A stretch of DNA of 30,955 nt from an uncultured Clostridia bacterium. Its GTDB lineage: Bacteria > Bacillota > Clostridia > Lachnospirales > Bianqueaceae. Positions 14,574-22,411 of this stretch are shown here, piece by piece; position 1 is the stretch's first letter, and each line of letters begins with the position of its first letter. Below the pieces are notes generated by a model. The model ran no database searches. It saw only the letters and a list, made by a program, of their open reading frames with translations, and was not told where the DNA came from. Where the stretch lies: assembly GCA_937892735.1 (NCBI GenBank), contig CALBGL010000036.1, positions 1-30,955 of the forward strand. The letters run 5' to 3'. Both the position numbers and the translations under genes were made by a program.

Positions 14574-16019
14574 ATGAAAACGATTTATCAGATACGTGGC
14601 GTGATCTGCCGGTTTTTCATGCAGTATGAATTGATTGTAAAGGTTTTGCTGAAATTCTGTGCCTACCTGTTTATTTTTCGACAGATCGCGGGATGGGATG
14701 GATTTTCTTCGGCGGGTGTTCTGAATGCATTTTCGGTGCATATGTTACTGGCACTATTGTGCGTGCTGTTGCCTTCACGGTTTGCGGTGTTTTTCTCTTT
14801 TGGGATCATTATTTATAATATTTATCAGGTTTCTTTATGGGGAGCCTTGATGGCCGCAGTGATTCTGTTGGTTTTGTATGTCATGGTAGCTCGTCTGTGC
14901 CCCGATGAGACAATTTTGGTGATTCTGTTGCCGTTGGCCATGAAATGGAATATATTCATGGTGGTTCCGTTGTTTGCGGGCTTGTATATGGGGGTATTTT
15001 CCATCATTCCGTTGGTGGGCGGTGTATTAATATGGGGGATTCTGCGGATTCTTCCAGCTTTTCTGTCTTTTAATGAGACCGAGTTGGAGCAATTGCCGGC
15101 GGCTCTTTCCGATACGGCAAACTATATCATCGATCAGTTGATTCGTAATGAAAATCTGATCTTTATGATGGTGCTTTGTATCGGAGTTGTACTCGTGATC
15201 TATCTTTTGAATAAGATCAATATGAACTATATGCGCTATATTTCTCTGGCAGTGGGAGCCATGGTAGGCTTGGTGTGTCTGATTGTCGGCCGTGTAGTTG
15301 GGATGACGGATATGGGGATTTTATCCGCGTTGTTTGTTCCGGTTTTATCGCTGGCAGTCATGGTCGTAGTGGAGTTTTTCCATATGGCGCTCAATTATAA
15401 AATGGCTCAACGGCTGACCTTTGCCGACGATGAGTATTATTATTATGTGCAGGCGGTTCCTAAGATTCTAGGGATTCGGAATAAGACAGAAGTAAAGAAA
15501 ATCACGGGACATACGGAACCGATAGAACCTGTGGCGCAGGAAGCAGCAGAACCTGTGGCGGAGTCAGAAGCGGAGCCGGTCATGCAGTCATCTCCTATCA
15601 CCGAGCAGATTATGCATACGACGCAGAAGATCGGGGAATTGTTCACGCAGATGGGTGATAAGGCGAAAGGCCTGTGGGGACAGATTAAGGAAAAACAGGC
15701 TCAGAATGAAATGAAAAAGCAGGCAGAGCGGCAAAAAGAAGAGGGGCAGGAGCTCTCCCGAGAGGAATTTATGACGGAAGAGACGATGTCGGGGCAGGAA
15801 GTCAATTCTGCGGCTCCAGCCCGGCAGGATGCCGAACAGGAGCCTGATGTCAGCGATGATCAGGACAGTTTTTTTGCGGAGCAGATCCCTACATCGGATA
15901 GTGTGGAGGAGCTGGCTAAGCGTACCGGATGGTCGGATGAGACGATCAAGGATTTCTTTGCCGGATTGGATCTGGATATCAAAGAGGCAGAAGACGATAA
16001 GGATCCGAACAAGCAATAA
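14574..16019 (+). CDS. Polytopic membrane protein with acidic cytoplasmic tail, unknown function
   Basis: I do not recognise the family. Residues ~15-285 of 481 aa contain roughly nine hydrophobic spans (for example FSVHMLLALLCVLLPSRFAV and YISLAVGAMVGLVCLIVGRV). From about residue 300 the protein is hydrophilic: an imperfect Glu-Pro-Val repeat (EPIEPVAQEAAEPVAESEAEPV), a basic/Gln helix (KEKQAQNEMKKQAERQKEE), and an acidic end with a possible small helical domain (SVEELAKRTGWSDETIKDFFAGL). ATG 14574 is preceded by GAGGT 8 nt upstream; ATG 14559 in the same frame lacks one. A hairpin at 16033 follows and separates it from cdaA. Membrane location is clear; a role in envelope or septum biology is only a guess from neighbours. 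Confidence 0.8.
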   Translation: MKTIYQIRGVICRFFMQYELIVKVLLKFCAYLFIFRQIAGWDGFSSAGVLNAFSVHMLLALLCVLLPSRFAVFFSFGIIIYNIYQVSLWGALMAAVILLVLYVMVARLCPDETILVILLPLAMKWNIFMVVPLFAGLYMGVFSIIPLVGGVLIWGILRILPAFLSFNETELEQLPAALSDTANYIIDQLIRNENLIFMMVLCIGVVLVIYLLNKINMNYMRYISLAVGAMVGLVCLIVGRVVGMTDMGILSALFVPVLSLAVMVVVEFFHMALNYKMAQRLTFADDEYYYYVQAVPKILGIRNKTEVKKITGHTEPIEPVAQEAAEPVAESEAEPVMQSSPITEQIMHTTQKIGELFTQMGDKAKGLWGQIKEKQAQNEMKKQAERQKEEGQELSREEFMTEETMSGQEVNSAAPARQDAEQEPDVSDDQDSFFAEQIPTSDSVEELAKRTGWSDETIKDFFAGLDLDIKEAEDDKDPNKQ

Positions 16020-16032
16020 GTAGTGATATCGA

Positions 16033-16057
16033 GGGCTGCCCCAATAAGGCAGCCCTT
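16033..16057 (+). terminator. Terminator-like hairpin before cdaA
   Basis: GGGCTGCC (16033-16040) and GGCAGCCC (16048-16055) form a perfect 8-bp GC-rich stem with a 7-nt loop. The tail is only TTATG, so termination may be partial. It lies 13 nt after the preceding stop and 57 nt before cdaA. No clear promoter was found between it and cdaA. Confidence 0.5.
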
Positions 16058-16114
16058 ATGACGTTGGATACAAAAGAGAAGTACACGGGGCAAATAGAAA
16101 TGAGGTGACGTGGG

Positions 16115-16993
16115 ATGAGTTGGTTGGATCAGGTGATGGAATGGATACAGACGAGTACAGGAATCACCTTTATGCCGAAGCTGGGTTGGATTGATCTTTT
16201 GGACATTCTGTTTGTGGCATTCCTTGTGTACCAGATTCTGGTGTGGTTTCGCATGACGAGGGCTTGGACGCTGTTTAAAGGAGTAGTGCTGCTTGTGGTT
16301 GTTGCCTTGGCGGCTTCCATGCTTCGTATGAATATGACATCTTGGCTTCTGCAGAATACGATGGTGTACGGTGTATTGGCTCTGGTTATCATATTCCAGC
16401 CAGAGATTCGAAGGGCGTTGGAAAGATTGGGGCATGGCGGACTCTTTTCGATTCTCAGCAGTGATGAGGGCGGGGATAAGGTATCGAAAGAAACGGTCAA
16501 ACAGATTGCGGACGCGATGGAGCAGATGGCCGCTGTGAAGACGGGAGCGCTGATTGTAGTAGAGCAAGAAGTCGGACTCGGTGAATATGAGCAGACGGGG
16601 ATTGCGGTGGATGGCATTGTCACCTCCCAGCTTCTGATCAATATCTTTGAGAAGAATACCCCACTGCACGATGGAGCGGTGATTATTCGGGATAATCGGA
16701 TTGTATCTGCCACGTGCTATCTGCCCCTTTCCGATAACATGAACATCAGTAAGGCGATGGGAACACGGCATCGAGCCGCATTGGGGCTCAGTGAGGTTTC
16801 CGATGCTAGGATTTTTGTAGTTTCGGAAGAGACGGGATCCATGTCTATGGCACAGGGCGGGAAGATTACAAGAGAGATTGATCGTGATTTTATCTTAAAC
16901 CAGTTTCAGTATAAAGAGGGACAGGCAAAGAAAACGTCCGTATTGCGCAGAAAGATTCATCTGCGTAAAAGCAAAGGAGGAAAGAAGAAATGA
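16115..16993 (+). CDS. cdaA: Diadenylate cyclase CdaA (DAC domain)
   Basis: Membrane enzyme that joins two ATP into c-di-AMP, the second messenger for potassium, osmotic and cell-wall control. Residues ~25-95 carry three membrane spans (DILFVAFLVYQILVWF, then LFKGVVLLVVVALAASML and TMVYGVLALVIIF). The DAC domain has the metal/ATP motif DGA at 186-188 (D186) and RHR at 218-220 (GTRHRAALG). The 292 aa are usual for CdaA. GAGGTG precedes the ATG. It overlaps cdaR by ATGA, so the two are translationally coupled. The C-terminal basic tail (RRKIHLRKSKGGKKK) is a lineage-type extension. Confidence 0.96.
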   Translation: MSWLDQVMEWIQTSTGITFMPKLGWIDLLDILFVAFLVYQILVWFRMTRAWTLFKGVVLLVVVALAASMLRMNMTSWLLQNTMVYGVLALVIIFQPEIRRALERLGHGGLFSILSSDEGGDKVSKETVKQIADAMEQMAAVKTGALIVVEQEVGLGEYEQTGIAVDGIVTSQLLINIFEKNTPLHDGAVIIRDNRIVSATCYLPLSDNMNISKAMGTRHRAALGLSEVSDARIFVVSEETGSMSMAQGGKITREIDRDFILNQFQYKEGQAKKTSVLRRKIHLRKSKGGKKK

Positions 16994-18288
16994 TCGATTT
17001 TCTAAAGAAATTCTTCTCCAAAAACCTGTTGCTGAAGGCATTTTCTCTGGTGTTTGCGTTTCTTTTATGGCTTGTAGTCGTCAATCAGCTGGATCCAGTG
17101 ACAAATCAGACGATTTATAATGTACCGATCACGATTGAAAATGAGGATTATTTTACGGAACGCAATCAGTATGTTACTGTAGACTCAGAATTATCGGTGA
17201 ATGTGACAGTGAGCGGAAGACGATCGGTTGTGGAGAAATTGACGGCGGACAATTTTACCGCTACGGTAGATTATATGGAGGTGGAACCCTCTGCTGGCCG
17301 CGGCCAGGTTCGATGTGTCAGTACGAATCGCAGCGTGACTATTCAAGACCTGAGTCAATCCTACATACAACTCACGGTAGAAGATATGGTGAGTAAAGAG
17401 ATTGCTGTGGAAGTACAAACGGAAGGAACCCCTGCGGGGGGATATCTGGTCATAGAGAATGATCCTTACACGGTGGCAGAACCGAGTACTGTGACAATTC
17501 AGGGGCCAGAATCACAGGTATCCATGATTCAATCCGCGATTGTCACGATGGATGTCGAGGGCGCGACAGAGGAAGTATCCGGGCAGGGGAAAGCGATCGA
17601 GTTCCTGAACGCAGACGGAGCGATCGTAAACCTGGATGATTATCCGAATCTTCAGATCTCTGCGAAGCTGATGACAGAATTGACATTGCCGGTATATACA
17701 GTCAGAACAATCTCCATCAATCCGGTAGAGATCATTGAGGATCCGAACAGTGATTATACGGTAAAAGGACAAAGGATGTCGGTGGATTCCGTCGAGATCT
17801 ATGGACCTGCCGATGTGCTGGCTAAGATGGGAACGCTGACTCTCAATTCGGTCATGACGCAGGGGCAGACGGGAGATTTTCAATATACGTATGATCTTTC
17901 GTCTGTATGCGCGAGTCTGTCGAAACAGTATCAGGCGAATATCGGATTGGCCGAAGGAAGTCCCCGCGAGGTGGTTCTGACAGTGGAATTGGTGCAAAAG
18001 GTCACGAGACAGTTCACGCTGAGTATATCGAATTACAGTTTTGTGAATCAGGTGGAAGGAAAAACATACCAACTGACCGAAGGATACCAGACGCTGACGG
18101 TGAAAGGCAGCGCGGAAGCGTTGGAGAATATGACAGCGGCGAATATTCGGGGCGAGTTAGATGTGAGTCAATATACGGAAGAGGGAACCTATGACGTGGC
18201 AGTGATTTATACGGTGCCGGAGGGCGTTACGGCAGTCGATCCGCCGGAGACGCTTCCGGTGAAGGTGATAAGCGGAACAGACCAATGA
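16990..18288 (+). CDS. cdaR: CdaA regulatory protein CdaR (YbbR domains)
   Basis: Single-pass membrane protein that binds and modulates CdaA. One span near residues 13-32 (LLLKAFSLVFAFLLWLVVVN) is followed by about 390 extracytoplasmic residues. These hold consecutive YbbR-like beta domains, recognisable by recurring phrases such as VTVSGRRSVVEKL, VTIQGPESQVSMI, VEIYGPADVLAKM and LTVKGSAEALENM, so four repeats. The 432 aa are normal. The ATG overlaps the cdaA stop. In most Firmicutes glmM comes next; here the next gene is a MutS-like ATPase, 37 nt away. Confidence 0.93.
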   Translation: MIDFLKKFFSKNLLLKAFSLVFAFLLWLVVVNQLDPVTNQTIYNVPITIENEDYFTERNQYVTVDSELSVNVTVSGRRSVVEKLTADNFTATVDYMEVEPSAGRGQVRCVSTNRSVTIQDLSQSYIQLTVEDMVSKEIAVEVQTEGTPAGGYLVIENDPYTVAEPSTVTIQGPESQVSMIQSAIVTMDVEGATEEVSGQGKAIEFLNADGAIVNLDDYPNLQISAKLMTELTLPVYTVRTISINPVEIIEDPNSDYTVKGQRMSVDSVEIYGPADVLAKMGTLTLNSVMTQGQTGDFQYTYDLSSVCASLSKQYQANIGLAEGSPREVVLTVELVQKVTRQFTLSISNYSFVNQVEGKTYQLTEGYQTLTVKGSAEALENMTAANIRGELDVSQYTEEGTYDVAVIYTVPEGVTAVDPPETLPVKVISGTDQ

Positions 18289-18325
18289 ATAAGAAAAAAG
18301 ACGGAGATTAGGGGAGGAAATACAG

Positions 18326-19978
18326 GTGCCTAAGTTTTACAAGAAAGGCGCGATGGATTACGTGCAGTCCCATTGGGGCAAGGATTTTACGGAGCGTCTG
18401 CTGGAGGAACTGAATTTTCGGGATCTGGAAGATTTTTTCGTTTCTATGATGAAACGGGCGGACTGGATTCTGGATGATCAGACATGGAACGATATGGAAT
18501 TGAATCGTGTATATTGCAAGCTGAACCGGACTTATACCAGTCAGGGACAGCAGATGCTGTATAACATGCTGCGGACGCTTATCTTTGATGAGGAGGAACT
18601 GAAACGTAGAGATCGCGTGATCGAGTTCTTTCAGCACAATCGCGAAGCGCGTGATAAGATTTCCTGTCTGTTGTTCTTTTTGGGGAAAATGGAGTATGAC
18701 GGCACGGCTTCTCTGTTGTTTAAGGGAGTTCCTAAGCTCCCGGATTATGCCAGCTGCGCGAATGGCTTGGCCATTGCCATGGGCGTGGCGATCCTGTCGA
18801 TTCCTTTTTTCAATCTAACGGGACTGATGGCAACGATCATCATGTTTGTTGTCAATACAGTGTTTCATCAAAAGCTCAATTTGAGCACAGAGGCTACCAT
18901 GCCTGGCGTGCGGAATATCGCGCGGATGCTGACGGTGGCGGAGGAAATGGGCAATATGCAAATCCCGCAGTTAGAGAAGCATTATAACAGTTTCTTCCGC
19001 AAGTGTGTCAAGAAGTGTGAGATTATTAAGAAAAAAGCGGGTCGTTTGGGAATTGGCGGTGGGGATCCTACGGGTATTTTTGAGTACATCAAGATCCTGT
19101 TTTTGACAGAAGACCGCGCATTTATTCGCTGCCTGAACTATGTGGAGCAGGAAGCGCCGGTGTTGCGTGTACTGTATCGGAAGCTAGGAGAGATGGATGC
19201 CTTGTTATCCGTGGCCTCTTTCCGCAGAGGTTTGCGTCGAGTCACCAAGCCCGTCTTTGTAGAGGATCCCCGGTATTTTCATGCGGAAAACATTGTGCAT
19301 CCGTTGTTACCCCAGGGAGTTCCCAATACATTAGAGATTCAGGATGGCAATGTGGTGATTACCGGGTCGAACATGTCCGGCAAATCCACATTTCTCAGAA
19401 CCTTAGCTACCGGTGCGGTAATGGCGCAGACATTTTATACGGTGGTGGCGGACAGCTATACGGCGTCTTTCTTTAATGTGCTGACGTCCATCAGTCCGAG
19501 CGATGATCTGATGGAGGGGAAGAGTTATTATATGGCGGAAGCAGAAGCACTGCTCCGTATGGTGCAGGTGCTCGACGAGAACCGCACGTCGCTGCTGCTC
19601 ATTGATGAGATCTTCCGGGGAACTAATCCCATTGAGCGTGTGGCCGCGGCTTCGGCGCTCTTGGCCTATCTGGCTCGGCATAATACGATGGTGATCGTGG
19701 CCACGCACGATATTGAGATCACCCAGAAGGTGAAGGACTTGTATGACAGTTACCATTTCAGCGAAAATGTCACCAAGGAATCTCTGGATTTCGACTATAA
19801 GCTGAAGCCGGGGATCTTGCGAGTACCGAATGGTATTCGTATCCTGGAATATTTGGGGTACCCGGAGGAGATCACAGACGAAGCATTCCGGGAGACCGGT
19901 TATGTAGGGCTTACGGCTTCGGATGAGGTGGTGGAGCCAGAAGCCGAAGATGGAAAGGGGGACACACAGAATGAATAA
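18326..19978 (+). CDS. MutS-family ATPase with internal membrane segment
   Basis: The C-terminal half is a MutS ABC-type ATPase: Walker A GSNMSGKST (347-355), a signature-like region (SPSDDLMEGKSYYMAE), Walker B LLLIDEIFRGTN, and the switch histidine in VATHD. The N-terminal ~330 residues resemble the MutS core/lever helices, but no mismatch-recognition domain (Phe-X-Glu) is present, and residues ~147-180 are strongly hydrophobic (IAMGVAILSIPFFNL and GLMATIIMFVVNTVF), enough for one or two membrane spans. This is the membrane MutS-like group seen in Clostridia and Bacteroidetes, of unknown role and unlikely to do classical mismatch repair. GTG 18326 follows GGGGAGGA. The end overlaps the next gene by 8 nt. 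Confidence 0.85.
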   Translation: MPKFYKKGAMDYVQSHWGKDFTERLLEELNFRDLEDFFVSMMKRADWILDDQTWNDMELNRVYCKLNRTYTSQGQQMLYNMLRTLIFDEEELKRRDRVIEFFQHNREARDKISCLLFFLGKMEYDGTASLLFKGVPKLPDYASCANGLAIAMGVAILSIPFFNLTGLMATIIMFVVNTVFHQKLNLSTEATMPGVRNIARMLTVAEEMGNMQIPQLEKHYNSFFRKCVKKCEIIKKKAGRLGIGGGDPTGIFEYIKILFLTEDRAFIRCLNYVEQEAPVLRVLYRKLGEMDALLSVASFRRGLRRVTKPVFVEDPRYFHAENIVHPLLPQGVPNTLEIQDGNVVITGSNMSGKSTFLRTLATGAVMAQTFYTVVADSYTASFFNVLTSISPSDDLMEGKSYYMAEAEALLRMVQVLDENRTSLLLIDEIFRGTNPIERVAAASALLAYLARHNTMVIVATHDIEITQKVKDLYDSYHFSENVTKESLDFDYKLKPGILRVPNGIRILEYLGYPEEITDEAFRETGYVGLTASDEVVEPEAEDGKGDTQNE

Positions 19979-22406
19979 AAAATCTTTACAGGAAATGATG
20001 CCGCTTTCCGATGTGCTGAATCGGGACATCGTGTGCGAATGCGGAAAGACACATCGGGCCGATATCGACGCGGTCGTCATCGGCAGAGGTGCCATCGAGT
20101 ATGTGCCGCAGCTTCTTCAAGAGCATGGAATGCATACGGTGATGATCTTGGAAGACACGCATACCTTTGAGGCGGCAGGTAAGCAGGCAGCAGATCTGAT
20201 TCGTGAGGCCGGAATGACCGTTTACGAGATGGTATACCAGCGCGAGGAAGGATGGGTCACGGCAGATGAATGGGCCATGGATGAAGGCGCATCCTTCTTC
20301 AATGCCTGCGAGATCCGTCCGGATGTGATCATTTCTGTGGGATCCGGAACGATGAACGATCTGGGCAAGGTGATTGGGAAAATGGTAGGGGCGCCGCAAT
20401 GGATCATTGGAACAGCAGCGTCGATGGACGGATATGCTTCTACCGTGGCCGCGTTGGTGCGCAATAATCTGAAAGTCACAGAATACTATGATCCGCCCAA
20501 GGTCATCATCGGGGATACGGCGATTCTGGCGAAGGCACCTCGTGCGATGACGCTGGCTGGAATCGGCGATATGGCCGCAAAGTATAATTCGGGTTTGGAC
20601 TGGCGCCTGAGCCACCTGATTACGGGAGAATATTACTGCGAGTTTGTGGCGAATGCCATGCTTCAGGTGACAGATCAGATCATGGATCTGGCGCTTACGG
20701 CGCCGGAAGAAGGTGAATTTGGCGATGACTTGCTGGAACGTCTGATGGAGGGCTTGGTGCTGTCTGGCGTTTACATGAGCTACATGGGTTCGTCCCGAGC
20801 GGCTTCTGGTTCTGAGCATCATTTTTCCCATTTCTGGGAGATGTGGCTGCAACTGAATGGCAAGCCCGCAATTTACCATGGTACGAAAGTGGGCGTGGGG
20901 ACTCTGATCATGGATAAGTTATACCGGGAGTTCCTGCACCTTGATATCGAAGCTCGCAGAGTCATTCCTAGACTGCAGAAGTTTGATGTGGAGACCTATA
21001 AAAAGACGCTGGCAAAGGTATATGGCGCTGCCGCGCCTGGAATCCTGGCAGATTATCATTACGATGCAGAGGAAAGAATCAAACGCCTGGGGATCATTCT
21101 GGAAAACCGCAGAACGATCAACGCGATGATTCGGGAGACATTGCCGTCTCTGGATAAGATGAAAAAGGCCATGGTGCATGTAGGCGCAGTGATGGACTGG
21201 ACGGGATTGCCCTTCATTACCGGGGAAGTGGCGCTTGAAGCATTGCTGTATTGTAAAGAGATGCGTCCCCATTATACGCTACTGCAGATGCTGCAGGATA
21301 CGGGTGTCAATGTGCGTAAATTCGCGCCGCTTATGACGGAGAACGGGTATCTGCGTCTGGATCAGATTCAGATGCGGGATCCGTTTGTTCTTCCTGTGCC
21401 GGAAGAGAAGAAATATTATTTATTCGGTACCACCGATCCCAGTTGTTGGAAGGGCCCTTTCTACGGGTTTGACTGTTTTGTCAGTGAAGATCTGGAGCAT
21501 TGGCAAGGGCCCATTGCCGCGTTTCGTCCCAGGGAAGATTTCTGGGCCAGCCGTAATTTCTGGGCGCCGGAGGTTCACAGATATCGGGGCAAATTCTATA
21601 TGTTTGCCACCTTTGGAACAGAGGGGCAGTATAAAGGTACGCAGATTCTGAAGGCGGATAAGCCAGAGGGCCCTTATGAGCCCATATCGGACGGACCAGT
21701 CACACCGAGGGACTGGGATTGCCTAGATGGAACTTTTTATCTGGATCGGAAGGGACAGCCTTGGATCGTCTTCTGCCATGAATGGACGCAGGTGATCGAC
21801 GGAGAGATTGTGGCGATGCCACTCAAGAAAGATCTGACAGCGCCGGCGGGAGAGCCGATCAAACTTTTCAGCGCTTCAGAAGCTTCCTGGGCAGCGGGAC
21901 GTCCCTGGAAGGAACGGCATCCGGAGAGTGATTCCGACGCGTTGAGCTATGTGACTGACGGGCCATTCCTCGTGGAAGAGGGCGAAAAGCTGATCATGCT
22001 CTGGTCCGGTCGCGGCCCCAAGGGATACGCCATGGGCTCTGCCTATTCCGCCGATGGAATCCTGGGAGTCTGGAAACAGAACAAGCATCTGGCATTCCAG
22101 GAAGACGGCGGGCATGGTATGGTCTTCAGGACTTTTGAGGGGCAGCTTTTGATGACCGTGCATCAGCCCAATCAGACGCCGAACGAACGGCCGAAGTTCT
22201 TCCCGGCGAAGGTGGCAGACGGAGAGATCCTGTTGGAAAAGAGCCGTAAAAATGCAGTGAAGGCAAAGAAGACGGCGGCAGGAAAGCCTGTAGTGAAGCC
22301 GGCTGTTTCGGCTCAAGAGAAGCCTGTGGTTTCCGAAGGACAGAAGAAGGGAAAGACAGACGCACCGGTACGCGTGACGCAGGATATGCCATATTGGTTG
22401 TTGTAA
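19971..22406 (+). CDS. Fusion: sn-glycerol-1-phosphate dehydrogenase (AraM/EgsA-like) + GH43-like propeller
   Basis: Residues ~1-440 are an AraM-type iron/zinc dehydrogenase that would reduce DHAP to glycerol-1-phosphate. They show the NAD loop SVGSGTMNDLGK, TAASMDGYAS, and likely metal ligands D200 (GIGDMAAKY), H283/H284 (SEHHFSHFWEM) and H303. Residues ~455-775 form a five-bladed GH43-like propeller: putative base D470 (RDPFV), DWDCLDGTFYLD with D586, CHEWTQ with E604, and TDGPFL with D663, where the general-acid Glu of many GH43 enzymes would sit. A Lys/Pro/Val-rich tail ends the protein. There is no signal peptide, so the propeller is predicted cytoplasmic. The frame is continuous through the junction. 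AAGGGGG precedes ATG 19971, which overlaps the MutS-like stop. Each half is near full length, so this is a true two-domain fusion; substrate is unknown. Confidence 0.85.
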   Translation: MNKKSLQEMMPLSDVLNRDIVCECGKTHRADIDAVVIGRGAIEYVPQLLQEHGMHTVMILEDTHTFEAAGKQAADLIREAGMTVYEMVYQREEGWVTADEWAMDEGASFFNACEIRPDVIISVGSGTMNDLGKVIGKMVGAPQWIIGTAASMDGYASTVAALVRNNLKVTEYYDPPKVIIGDTAILAKAPRAMTLAGIGDMAAKYNSGLDWRLSHLITGEYYCEFVANAMLQVTDQIMDLALTAPEEGEFGDDLLERLMEGLVLSGVYMSYMGSSRAASGSEHHFSHFWEMWLQLNGKPAIYHGTKVGVGTLIMDKLYREFLHLDIEARRVIPRLQKFDVETYKKTLAKVYGAAAPGILADYHYDAEERIKRLGIILENRRTINAMIRETLPSLDKMKKAMVHVGAVMDWTGLPFITGEVALEALLYCKEMRPHYTLLQMLQDTGVNVRKFAPLMTENGYLRLDQIQMRDPFVLPVPEEKKYYLFGTTDPSCWKGPFYGFDCFVSEDLEHWQGPIAAFRPREDFWASRNFWAPEVHRYRGKFYMFATFGTEGQYKGTQILKADKPEGPYEPISDGPVTPRDWDCLDGTFYLDRKGQPWIVFCHEWTQVIDGEIVAMPLKKDLTAPAGEPIKLFSASEASWAAGRPWKERHPESDSDALSYVTDGPFLVEEGEKLIMLWSGRGPKGYAMGSAYSADGILGVWKQNKHLAFQEDGGHGMVFRTFEGQLLMTVHQPNQTPNERPKFFPAKVADGEILLEKSRKNAVKAKKTAAGKPVVKPAVSAQEKPVVSEGQKKGKTDAPVRVTQDMPYWLL

Positions 22407-22411
22407 GAAGT

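Noticed and set aside
21270..21380. Frameshift or stop between AraM and GH43 halves
   Set aside because: The reading frame is continuous, with sensible linker residues (MLQDTGVNVRKFAPLM) and no ribosome site with a new start at the junction.
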